Below, in pieces: positions 41,720 to 49,365 of a DNA stretch of 49,834 nucleotides (positions within the stretch are counted from its first letter, which is position 1; every line of letters starts with the position of its first letter). This DNA comes from an uncultured Petrimonas sp. (lineage in GTDB: Bacteria > Bacteroidota > Bacteroidia > Bacteroidales > Dysgonomonadaceae), in the NCBI GenBank assembly GCA_934621705.1, contig CAKTUP010000002.1, positions 1 through 49,834 of the forward strand, written 5' to 3'. The notes beneath the pieces are model-generated. The model was given only the letters and a program-made list of their open reading frames with translations, did not search any database and was not told where the DNA came from. Both the position numbers and the translations under genes were made by a program.

Positions 41720-42664
41720 ATGAATCGGAACAATCAAAAAGCAGGAATAAATCGTCGTGAGTTTTTAGAAAAAAGTGCAAAATTTGCCGTTTCTGCTGCG
41801 GCATTAAGTTTAAGCACCTCCAAATTATGGGCGTTGCCATCTGACATCGAAAAGAACACAATCCCGTACGTTACCCTGAACAATGGCGTAAAAATGCCTA
41901 TCATCGGTTCGGGAACCCTTTCCATGCACGGCGCGGCAGGCGAAAAATGTATAGTAGATGCCATTTCTTCCGGTTTCAGGCTAATCGATACCGCAACGGT
42001 TTACGGCAACGAAGAAACGGTAGGCGCCGGCATTAAGTTGAGCGGCATCGATAGAAAAGAACTATTTGTAACATCTAAAGTTTGGGTGGAAGATTCGGGT
42101 TACGAAAAAGCGCTGAAGGCGTTCGAAACTTCACTGAATAAACTTCAAATGGATTATCTCGATTTATATCTTATTCATCGTCCGCGCGGCGATGTGCAAG
42201 GTTCGTGGAAAGCCATGGAAGAACTTTACAGAGCCGGAAAAATCAAAGCCATCGGTGTAAGTAATTTCGATGCCGCGCAATTGAATGATCTGATAAAGAA
42301 CAACAAAGTCAAACCGGCTGTAAATCAAATTGAAACACATGCGTTCTTCCAGCAGTCGGAAATGTACAGCATTTTGAAAAAGCACAAAATTCAGATGGAA
42401 GCATGGTCGCCTTTCGCGCAAGGGCGTAACGGCCTTTTCACCAATCCGGTATTGGCGGAAATTGGAAAGAAATACAACAAAACCAATGCTCAGGTGAGTT
42501 TGCGATGGCATTTTCAACGGGGAATCGTTGCCATTCCGCGTTCGTTGCAGGTGGCGCATATGAAAGAAAACCTGAACATTTTCGATTTTAAACTCAGCAG
42601 AGCTGATATGAAAGCAATTGCGCCATTGGATTTGAATATCACACAGTTCCCGGAATGGGAATAA
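41720..42664 (+). CDS. Aldo/keto reductase with Tat export signal
   Basis: 314 residues. A twin-arginine signal is present: NRREFLEKS at about 11-19, then a hydrophobic Ala/Ser stretch to about residue 37. The body is a TIM-barrel AKR: DTATVYGNEETVG (Asp/Tyr), VTSKVWVED (Lys), YLIHRP (His) make the catalytic tetrad, and AIPRSLQVAHMKENL near the C-terminus binds NADPH. Export of an AKR to the periplasm by Tat is unusual but known in Bacteroidetes. Substrate not known. Confidence 0.9.
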   Translation: MNRNNQKAGINRREFLEKSAKFAVSAAALSLSTSKLWALPSDIEKNTIPYVTLNNGVKMPIIGSGTLSMHGAAGEKCIVDAISSGFRLIDTATVYGNEETVGAGIKLSGIDRKELFVTSKVWVEDSGYEKALKAFETSLNKLQMDYLDLYLIHRPRGDVQGSWKAMEELYRAGKIKAIGVSNFDAAQLNDLIKNNKVKPAVNQIETHAFFQQSEMYSILKKHKIQMEAWSPFAQGRNGLFTNPVLAEIGKKYNKTNAQVSLRWHFQRGIVAIPRSLQVAHMKENLNIFDFKLSRADMKAIAPLDLNITQFPEWE

Positions 42665-42679
42665 TAATTCGCGAATAAC

Positions 42680-42712
42680 ACCTTTGCCAAAGTTTGAAAC
42701 TTTGGCAAAGGT
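42680..42712. repeat. 33-nt perfect palindrome after the aldo/keto reductase gene
   Basis: 16-bp arms ACCTTTGCCAAAGTTT and AAACTTTGGCAAAGGT around a single G, 16 nt past the stop. Of the same layout as the other small palindromes; could serve as a terminator stem for the preceding gene. Confidence 0.8.
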
Positions 42713-42751
42713 TCAACATATTTCTTTTAAATCACAGCAGCACAAAAAAAT

Positions 42752-43798
42752 ATGAGCGAAAAAGCACGACAGTTGCAACATATTCTAAACAAATCCGTTG
42801 ACAACAAAAAAATCTTCGGAACATCTTTTTGCATCAAACACAACGGCGAAACGTGGTGCGGCGCAAGCGGCAACCTGAATACAGACAGCCAATATTTTAT
42901 AGCCAGCACCACCAAATTGTTTGTAACGGCCATTATCCTGAAGTTCCGGGCTGAAAATAAATTGAAGCTGGATGACAACATTTCCGCTTATTTGGACGAA
43001 AGCATTTTAAACGGCCTACACGTACTAAACGGGCACGATTATTCCCGCGAGATCACCATCAAAAACCTGTTGGCTCACACATCGGGAATTTCCGATTATT
43101 TTCAGCAGAAAGGCGAAAACGGGAAAAGTTTCGAAGACGAAATAAAAGAAGGAAACGATCGTTTTTGGACATTTGAAAACGTAATTGAATACAGCAAATC
43201 GTTAAAACCCTATTTCAAACCCAACACAAAAGGCAAAGCACATTATTCCGACACCAACTTTCAATTACTGGGACGGATCATCGAAAACATAACCGGAAAA
43301 TCCATTTCCGACAATTACGAAGAACTTATTTTCAAACCCTTGGGATTAACTCAAACCTATCTTTACACGGATATCGAAGACAAAAAGCCAAAAACGCTGT
43401 ATTACAAAAAAAACGAACTGCATATTCCCAAAGCCATGGCTTCTTTCGGCCCCGACGGCGGAATTGTATCCACATCGAAAGAAATGCTGTTGTTTCTGGA
43501 AGCGTTTTTCAACGGCACATTTTTCCCGAAATCGTATATCAACGAACTGAAAGTCTGGAACAAACTGTTTATTCCGCTGGAATCGGGAATCGGGGTACAT
43601 CGTGTAAAACTGCCGTGGTTTTTCAATCCCACGGGAGTCATCCCCGAACTTGTCGGACATTCGGGACTTTCGGGCGCCATAGCTTATTACAGCGCCGAAA
43701 AAGATCTGTATATTGCCGGAACCGTCAATCAGGTGGCTTATCCGGACACATCGTTCCGATTGGCATTCAAGTTGATACCGAAAATGTTGAAGAAATAA
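42752..43798 (+). CDS. Serine hydrolase, beta-lactamase/class C-type
   Basis: 348 residues, no signal peptide seen. Active-site motif STTK with Ser52 and Lys55; a second motif around HYSDTNFQLLGRI (Tyr) and the HSGLSG block near the C-terminus in place of KTG. The family includes D-aminopeptidases, esterases and beta-lactamases, so the substrate is uncertain. The penicillin acylase gene begins 8 nt downstream; both act on amide/ester bonds. Confidence 0.88.
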   Translation: MSEKARQLQHILNKSVDNKKIFGTSFCIKHNGETWCGASGNLNTDSQYFIASTTKLFVTAIILKFRAENKLKLDDNISAYLDESILNGLHVLNGHDYSREITIKNLLAHTSGISDYFQQKGENGKSFEDEIKEGNDRFWTFENVIEYSKSLKPYFKPNTKGKAHYSDTNFQLLGRIIENITGKSISDNYEELIFKPLGLTQTYLYTDIEDKKPKTLYYKKNELHIPKAMASFGPDGGIVSTSKEMLLFLEAFFNGTFFPKSYINELKVWNKLFIPLESGIGVHRVKLPWFFNPTGVIPELVGHSGLSGAIAYYSAEKDLYIAGTVNQVAYPDTSFRLAFKLIPKMLKK

Positions 43799-43806
43799 AA
43801 ATCAGT

Positions 43807-45897
43807 ATGCGCAATCTATTATTAATCTCCGTTTTTTCACTGTTTACCTGCATTTCATGCTCGCAGGAAAACGACAAACTCGCTCAAATCGCGTGGGACA
43901 CGTGGGGCGTTCCGCACATATCGGCAAACAGTGTCGAAGATGTGTTTTACGCGCAAGGTTGGGCGCAAATGCACAATCACGCCAATTTGATACTGAAACT
44001 TTACGGCAATTCGCGCGGAAAAGGCGCCGAATATTGGGGAAAAGACAGGCTGCAAAACGATATGCTCATTCACACGCTCGGGTTTGAAGAACTGGCCGAA
44101 ACGTGGGAAGCACAGCAAGACCCGCAAACGAAAACTATCTTCAAATCGTTTGTGGATGGGCTGAACGCTTACGCCAAAGCGCATCCCGAAGCCATCGACA
44201 AAGAAAACCAACTTGTTTTGCCCATCACCACCAAAGACGTGAATATGCACAGCATGTTCGTGGTTTTCACCCGGTTTATCGCAGGTGGCGATTTGGGATT
44301 GTCGCAGCGATGGGGTTCAATGGGTTCCAACGCCTACGCCATCGCTCCAAGCCGTTCGGCATCGGGAAACGCGATGCTGGTGCAAAATCCGCATCTGCCC
44401 TGGTCGAACGAATTTCTGTTCTTCGAATCGCACCTGACGTTTAACGGCTACGATATGTACGGTTCCACGCTCGTCGGGTTGCCGGGCATTTCCATCGGCT
44501 TCAACAACAACCTTGGCTGGACTCACACAAACAACACCATCGACAATTCCGATGTTTATGAAATTACATTGAAAGACGGCGGTTACCTATTGGATGGAAA
44601 GCGAAACGACTTCGACATAACCACCAAAACGATTCAGGTGAAACAGGATGACGGAACGTTGTCTCCGACGGAAATTTCGGTGCTGAAGACCGTTCACGGG
44701 CCGGTGGTGAGCAAAAAAGACGATAAGGCGCTGGCGTTGCGAATGGTGGGATTGGACAAACCGAATATGCTGCTGCAATGGTGGCGGATGGCCAACAGCG
44801 CGAGTTTCGAAGAGTTCGAATCGGCGTTAAAAATGGCGCAGATTGGTTTTTGGAATGTAATTTACGCCGATAAAGCAGGCAATATTTTCTACTTGTTCAA
44901 CGGGTTGGTTCCGAAAAGAAGCCACGGCGACTGGGCATACTGGAGCTCCGTGGTTCCGGGCGATAAATCGGAAAATATCTGGGTGGAAGTGCATCCGTAC
45001 GAAGACCTTCCTCGACTGAAAAATCCCGAAACCGGATGGCTGCAAAACGCCAACGATCCGCCGTGGACAAGCACCATTCCCGTTGCGTTGAATCCCGACG
45101 ATTTTCCGCCGTATATGGCTCCGCTGGAGATGTCGTTCCGTCCGCAGCGCGCTGCCCGGATGATGTTGGAAGACAGTTCCATTACTTTCGATGAACTTGT
45201 CGATTACAAGCTCTCTACCCGCCTTGAATTTGCCGACCGCATTCTGGACGACCTTTTCACGGCCATCGACAATTCCGGTTCACAGAAAGCCAAAGAAGCC
45301 AAAGCAGTTCTCGAAAAATGGGACCGGAAAGCCGATGCGGACAGCAAAGGAACGTTGCTGTTTTACCTGTGGACATCAAAATTCAACGTTAACAACCCGT
45401 CCAATTTCGTGGTAAAATGGGATTTGGATAATCCCGACAACACTCCCGACGGAATATCCAATCCCGCGGCAGCAGTGCAATTGCTGGAAGCAACGGTTGA
45501 CGAAATGAAGGCTCGATTCGGTTCGCTGGAAGTTCCGTGGGGCGATTTTTACCGGTTAAGGCTGAGCGACGGAAAAGATATTCCCGCCAACGGCGCGTTC
45601 GACCGATTAGGCGTGTTCAGGGTGGCCGGTTCCTACGATAAACCGGATGACGAGAAAATGTTTGTAAGCACCGGCGATTCGTGGGTGGGCGTTATTGAGT
45701 TCGGCGACGAAGTAAAAGCCAAAGTATTGCTGAGTTACGGAAACGCCACGCAAAAAAAATCTCCGCACAACGGCGACCAACTCGAACTTTTTTCAAAAAA
45801 AGAATTGCGCGACGCGTGGTTCACTCCGGAAGAAGTGAAAGCCAATACCGTGAGAACGGAAATTTTTACCGGAAACGGGTTTAAGGAAAAGCGATAA
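43807..45897 (+). CDS. Penicillin acylase-family Ntn hydrolase, lipoprotein
   Basis: 696 residues from the ATG at 43807; a frame open further upstream reads through the previous gene and is discarded. Lipobox CISC with Cys18 gives a lipid-anchored envelope protein. The autocatalytic cleavage site and nucleophile are Ser174 in GSNAYAIAP; upstream is the alpha-chain with WDTWGVPHISA at about 30-40. Later conserved blocks are PGISIGFNNNLGWTHT, VHGPVVS and the NDPPWTS region. The true substrate may be an acyl-homoserine lactone or acylated peptide rather than penicillin. It follows the serine hydrolase by 8 nt. Confidence 0.92.
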   Translation: MRNLLLISVFSLFTCISCSQENDKLAQIAWDTWGVPHISANSVEDVFYAQGWAQMHNHANLILKLYGNSRGKGAEYWGKDRLQNDMLIHTLGFEELAETWEAQQDPQTKTIFKSFVDGLNAYAKAHPEAIDKENQLVLPITTKDVNMHSMFVVFTRFIAGGDLGLSQRWGSMGSNAYAIAPSRSASGNAMLVQNPHLPWSNEFLFFESHLTFNGYDMYGSTLVGLPGISIGFNNNLGWTHTNNTIDNSDVYEITLKDGGYLLDGKRNDFDITTKTIQVKQDDGTLSPTEISVLKTVHGPVVSKKDDKALALRMVGLDKPNMLLQWWRMANSASFEEFESALKMAQIGFWNVIYADKAGNIFYLFNGLVPKRSHGDWAYWSSVVPGDKSENIWVEVHPYEDLPRLKNPETGWLQNANDPPWTSTIPVALNPDDFPPYMAPLEMSFRPQRAARMMLEDSSITFDELVDYKLSTRLEFADRILDDLFTAIDNSGSQKAKEAKAVLEKWDRKADADSKGTLLFYLWTSKFNVNNPSNFVVKWDLDNPDNTPDGISNPAAAVQLLEATVDEMKARFGSLEVPWGDFYRLRLSDGKDIPANGAFDRLGVFRVAGSYDKPDDEKMFVSTGDSWVGVIEFGDEVKAKVLLSYGNATQKKSPHNGDQLELFSKKELRDAWFTPEEVKANTVRTEIFTGNGFKEKR

Positions 45898-46401
45898 GAC
45901 GTTAACACTCTTCAAACAACAACTTTATGCTCAACTTCATCGTTTCGTAACATTTTGTGCTTATTTTTGTATCCAACGCGTCAGGCGGGTAATTCGCCAG
46001 ACGCCACGAAAAGCATTTCAACGCAAAAGTCTTGGTTCTCTTAATAAACTAATTTCGGTAAAACAAGATATTGTATTGTAAATAAGCTAATAAGGTAAAT
46101 GTAGTAGGGACTCTTTTTTCTACTAAGGTTTATTGAAAAAAATAAGCTTGCCTGCCCACCACGGCGGGTAAACTTAGGCAGGGTTTTGTATTCGGTATTT
46201 AAAACCTTATTTCGAAAATCCATCAACCTTAGTACCCGAAAATCAGCCACAAAACTAACCTTATTACCTTATTCCAAATGTTTCATTAAATTTTTTGAAC
46301 GGAAAACCGTTCTGGAATGCTTGGCTCTAAAATACCGGTACCGACAAGCCGGTTGAAGCCACATCTTTTTTTAAAATATCATCACATTAAACGAAATCCA
46401 A
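45898..46401. other. 500-bp intergenic region, mostly foldback element copy B
   Basis: No gene supported. It contains a palindrome GCGTCAGGCG/CGCCAGACGC (45978-46004), a -7-like TATTTTTG (45962-45969) and the foldback element described separately. The last 70 bp are plain A/T-rich DNA. Confidence 0.6.
46081..46332 (+). repeat. Nested foldback element, copy B (with an inserted small palindrome)
   Basis: Reverse-oriented copy of the element at 1552-1757. Outer arms 46081-46096 and 46258-46273, middle arms 46120-46130 and 46225-46234, inner arm AAAACCTTAT 46201-46210. The inner left arm is interrupted near 46146-46181 by about 36 nt that copy A lacks; this insert holds CCTGCC (46151-46156) and GGCAGG (46177-46182) and a CCCACC/GGCGGG core. 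The TTTTTTGAACGG to TTGGCTCTAAAA flank is also shared with copy A. Confidence 0.85.
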
Positions 46402-46524
46402 ATGAAAACAACTTACCGCCTTGCAAAATTGGTGTACATTTTCATATTTTCGCTTTTAACCGGATTTATTTATAAGCTTTGGCTAAAGCCAGATTTGATG
46501 TGCTATCTCTCATCCACGACTTGA
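46402..46524 (+). CDS. Possible 40-residue membrane micropeptide (weak)
   Basis: ATG at 46402; reads MKTTYRLAKLVYIFIFSLL then GFIYKLWLKPD and ends in the palindromic repeat at 46514. One hydrophobic helix. The C-terminal part is encoded by repeat DNA, there is no clear ribosome binding site, and no family is known, so it may be chance. Confidence 0.22.
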   Translation: MKTTYRLAKLVYIFIFSLLTGFIYKLWLKPDLMCYLSSTT

Positions 46525-46533
46525 AAGTCGTGG
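46480..46533. repeat. Paired palindromes TGGCTAAAGCCA and CCACGACTTGAAAGTCGTGG
   Basis: Two palindromes 22 nt apart (46480-46491 and 46514-46533). I believe this arrangement recurs in Bacteroidetes intergenic DNA, but cannot verify this here. Confidence 0.6.
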
Positions 46534-46565
46534 TAACTGAAAAAGCTGAAGATTAAAAAACATTT

Positions 46566-46979
46566 ATGAAACAACATTCCACCAACTATTTCGACACGTT
46601 TATAGAAGTTGCCGAAGACACGAAAGCAACGCTGGGAACCATCCCTCCATCCAAAGGCGACAAAAAAACCGTTGCCGAAATGCAACACGGTATAATTTCC
46701 GAAAATCCGTACCGATATACATCCGATGATGTTTTCTTTCAGGTGTTTGCCGATAGGAATGAAGTGCCGGAAACCGAACATAAACAAGCCCGCGAACAAT
46801 TTTTCTCGAAAGGGCAGCCTTGTTTCCGCGCATCGCCCTTAACAAAAACCTACGGTTTCGGCATTCACAGCAACAGCGAAGGAAAAATCGCCCTGTACGG
46901 AATGGAAACGGAAGAATACCAGCGTTTTTTGAATGATAATGATGTCAAAAAAGTGAAAGCGATGAAATCGAGCAGATAA
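46566..46979 (+). CDS. DUF6157-family protein
   Basis: 137 residues, cytoplasmic, function unknown. The N-terminal HSTNYFDTFIEVAEDT and the middle ENPYRYTSDDVFFQVFADRN are the family signature. It is a compact alpha/beta protein with a basic C-terminus. It lies in a repeat-rich area; the next gene is 115 bp downstream. Confidence 0.8.
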   Translation: MKQHSTNYFDTFIEVAEDTKATLGTIPPSKGDKKTVAEMQHGIISENPYRYTSDDVFFQVFADRNEVPETEHKQAREQFFSKGQPCFRASPLTKTYGFGIHSNSEGKIALYGMETEEYQRFLNDNDVKKVKAMKSSR

Positions 46980-46986
46980 ACGGGAC

Positions 46987-47006
46987 AAGCGACTTCCAAG
47001 TCGCTT
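46987..47006. repeat. Small palindrome AAGCGACTT / AAGTCGCTT
   Basis: 9-bp perfect arms around CC, 8 nt past the DUF6157 stop. The arm sequence differs from that of 46514-46533, yet the centre keeps the ACTT...AAGT design. Confidence 0.7.
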
Positions 47007-47043
47007 AACTCAATAATACGCAAGGCGGTTTTGAATATAATTT

Positions 47044-47085
47044 ACCATTGCCCTTTGCTCTACGCTCTACGCCCAACGCCCAACG
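47044..47085. repeat. 7-nt repeat array before the quinone oxidoreductase gene
   Basis: ACCATTG-CCCTTTG-CTCTACG-CTCTACG-CCCAACG-CCCAACG in register, two units exactly doubled. It ends 10 nt before the ATG at 47095. Confidence 0.8.
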
Positions 47086-47094
47086 CCATAAAAT

Positions 47095-48060
47095 ATGAAA
47101 GCAGCCATTCACAGCCGATACGGGCCACCCGAAATTGTGGAAGTAAAAGACATTCCCAAACCAACGCCCAAAGAAAATGAAGTGTTGATCAAGGTTCACG
47201 CTTCCACCGTAAACCGTACCGATAGCGGGTTCCGCAGCGCGGAATATTTTGTTTCGCGATTTTTTTCGGGGCTTTTCCGTCCTAAGCATCAAACGCTGGG
47301 ATGCGAGTTTGCCGGAGTTATCGAAGAAATTGGTTCGAAGGTAACTTCTTTCAAAACGGGCGATAAAGTATTCGGATTCAACGACAACACTTTTGGCGGG
47401 CACGCCGAGTATTTAGTCATCAACGAAAACGCCGCCATAGCCACGTTGCCCGAAAACACGGATTTTTACAGTGCCGCACCTCTTACCGAAGGCGCACATT
47501 ACGCGCTCAACAACATCCGGGCATCCAGCATACACAAAGGCCAAAACGCGCTGGTTTACGGCGCAACGGGCGCTATCGGTTCGGCAGCCGTGCAGTTGCT
47601 CAAGCATTTCGGGGCAAACGTAACGGCCGTGAGCAACACCAAAAATGTGGAACTGGTGAAATCGCTCGGTGCCGATGTCGTTATCGATTACCAAACGCAG
47701 GATTTTACACAAACCAAAACAAAATTCCACTTCATTTTCGATGCCGTAGGCAAAAGTTCGTTCCACCAATGCAAACCTCTGCTGACCGAAAAAGGAGTTT
47801 ACATTTCAACGGAGTTGGGGAAAAACGCGGAGAACGTGTTTCTGGCAATATCCACATCGTTTTCCAAAGGCAAAAAAGTACTGTTTCCCATCCCCGCCAT
47901 CACCAAAGAAGACGTAATCTTTCTGAAACAGCTTGCAGAATCGGGAGAATTTAAACCCGTTATCGATCGGTATTACACGCTGGATGAAGTTGTGGAAGCT
48001 TACAACTATGTAGAAACCGGACAAAAAACGGGAAATGTGGTGTTGAGAGTTGTGGGATGA
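47095..48060 (+). CDS. NAD(P)-dependent medium-chain alcohol dehydrogenase/quinone oxidoreductase
   Basis: 321 residues, zinc-free MDR type. N-terminal GroES-like domain with VKDIPKPTPKENEVLIKV and GCEFAGVIEEIG; the Rossmann nucleotide-binding motif YGATGAIGSAAVQLLKHFGA is at about residues 160-179. Substrate unknown (quinone or enone reductase is usual). The last codon and the TGA stop lie in a 7-nt repeat array. Confidence 0.9.
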   Translation: MKAAIHSRYGPPEIVEVKDIPKPTPKENEVLIKVHASTVNRTDSGFRSAEYFVSRFFSGLFRPKHQTLGCEFAGVIEEIGSKVTSFKTGDKVFGFNDNTFGGHAEYLVINENAAIATLPENTDFYSAAPLTEGAHYALNNIRASSIHKGQNALVYGATGAIGSAAVQLLKHFGANVTAVSNTKNVELVKSLGADVVIDYQTQDFTQTKTKFHFIFDAVGKSSFHQCKPLLTEKGVYISTELGKNAENVFLAISTSFSKGKKVLFPIPAITKEDVIFLKQLAESGEFKPVIDRYYTLDEVVEAYNYVETGQKTGNVVLRVVG

Positions 48061-48084
48061 TGGGTGATGGATGATGGGTGATGG
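48055..48084. repeat. 7-nt repeat array including a stop codon
   Basis: GGATGAT-GGGTGAT-GGATGAT-GGGTGAT-GG: alternating units, two exact doublets. The TGA of the quinone oxidoreductase gene (48058-48060) is inside it. Confidence 0.8.
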
Positions 48085-48398
48085 AAGTGGTAACGTTTGT
48101 TTAAGTATTACCTTTCGCTCGCGCACTTCTGTGAAGTGGTGCGGAAGCAAATAATTGTCTGCAAAAGGATTACTCAAATTTTGCAGAATAACATAACATT
48201 CGTAAACACAAATAACGGAATTTAAAAATATGATGTATAACTATTTATTTAACTGATAATTAAGCCAAATAAGTCATATTCTATTAAAACAGTTTACGCA
48301 TGATATAAACTTTGTATTGACGAATGTTGTATATTTGTTGCGTAAATTATACGTTAGCGGTCAGGCTATCGAACGACAATCTAAACTAATTGACAGAA
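48061..48398. other. Gap upstream of the GNAT cassette
   Basis: No gene. It holds the end of the 7-nt array, a CACTTC-TGT-GAAGTG hairpin (48124-48138), A/T-rich DNA, a -7-like TATATTTG (48330-48337), and the GTTAGCGG word (48353-48360) that begins a possible cassette. Confidence 0.5.
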
Positions 48399-48866
48399 AT
48401 GAATTTTGAAATTACACTTGCTGACAAAGACGATTTGCAGCAAATACTTCAACTGCAAAAGGAATGTTATAAAACAGAAGCAGAGTTACATGATGAAAAT
48501 AATATTCCACCTTTGACACAGACCTATAATTCAATCAATCAAGAATTTGAAGAAGGAATGTTATTTTTAAAAGGAATTGTTGACGGCACATTAGTCGGCT
48601 CAGTTCGTGGACAAATTAAAGATGATATTGCTTTGATAGGACGACTTATTGTAAAGAAAGAATTTCAAAACAACGGTTTCGGACAACTACTTATGCGAAA
48701 GATAGAAAATCATTTGGATAATTGTATTCGTTATGAACTATTTACTGGACATAAAAGCGACAAGAATATAAAACTTTATCAAAAATTAGGATACAGCGAG
48801 ATAAGAAGACAGTATATAAACGACAATTTAACTTTGGTTTATCTTGAAAAAGCTATAAAAAAATAA
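48399..48866 (+). CDS. GNAT-family N-acetyltransferase (cassette-like gene)
   Basis: 155 residues from the ATG at 48399; a TTG lies three codons upstream. N-terminal MNFEITLADKDDLQQILQLQ, the acetyl-CoA-binding block IGRLIVKKEFQNNGFGQLLM at about residues 85-104 (R/QxxGxG/A, as NNGFGQ), and the terminal GHKSDKNIKLYQKLGYSEIRR are all present. It is noticeably more A/T-rich than neighbouring genes and is bracketed by inverted words GTTAGCGG (48353-48360) and CCGCTAAC (48875-48882), as in an integron-like single-gene cassette. Substrate unknown. Confidence 0.88.
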   Translation: MNFEITLADKDDLQQILQLQKECYKTEAELHDENNIPPLTQTYNSINQEFEEGMLFLKGIVDGTLVGSVRGQIKDDIALIGRLIVKKEFQNNGFGQLLMRKIENHLDNCIRYELFTGHKSDKNIKLYQKLGYSEIRRQYINDNLTLVYLEKAIKK

Positions 48867-48874
48867 AGCCCGAA

Positions 48875-49010
48875 CCGCTAACATCGTATTGGCAATAGTG
48901 GGGCTGACAGTTATAAACTCAACATTTGTAATTCTATCGGGCATTTGTGCATATGTTGGGCTGACGTTTTCCAAATGCCCCACCATCGCCAATACGTAAA
49001 ACGTTATGGC
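48875..49010. repeat. Large imperfect inverted repeat, attC-like
   Basis: Arms 48885-48903 and 48978-48996 (17 of 19 pairs), enclosing an inner pair GGGCATTTG/CAAATGCCC (48939-48947 and 48972-48980) and a direct repeat GGGCTGAC (48901-48908 and 48958-48965). It is preceded by CCGCTAAC and followed by ACGTTATGGC. The layout recalls integron attC sites, but the exact core consensus is not matched. Confidence 0.55.
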
Positions 49011-49365
49011 TAATGCTAAATGACGACACAACAAGAAAGTAACGAATGACAATTGACAACAAAATATTAAAGACAAACCGCCACCTGTTTGACTATGGGA
49101 CAAGCAAACTAAACAGGGTATTGCGGAGCTATGTCCCAAGGGGTTCGACTCCCCGTGTGCATTGGTTGCATTTTGCGTTTGGATACGCTCCAGCCTGTAA
49201 CGCTGACAAAGAAAAGGTGAAGAACAGAGTAGAAATGCTCAAACTGAAATTGAGTTTGCAAGACAAGGGATACCGTTTGGACAATTTGTTCAAACTCAAC
49301 TTGACTTCCTTCAACTTTGGTGTTCTTCTCCTTTTTAATTCAACAAAAACTAAAACAACATAACA
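49011..49365. other. Intergenic region with a T-arm-like motif
   Basis: No convincing gene. GGGGTTCGACTCCCC at 49139-49153 is a perfect tRNA T-arm shape, but no acceptor or anticodon partner lies upstream. The second half is A/T-rich and leads into the next start at 49366. Confidence 0.45.

Noticed and set aside
43615..43806. Upstream extension of the penicillin acylase
   Set aside because: Overlaps the end of the serine hydrolase in another frame and precedes the lipoprotein signal peptide.
49090..49165. Possible tRNA gene around the T-arm-like motif
   Set aside because: No 5' acceptor complement to the 7 bases after the T-arm and no D- or anticodon arm at correct distance.
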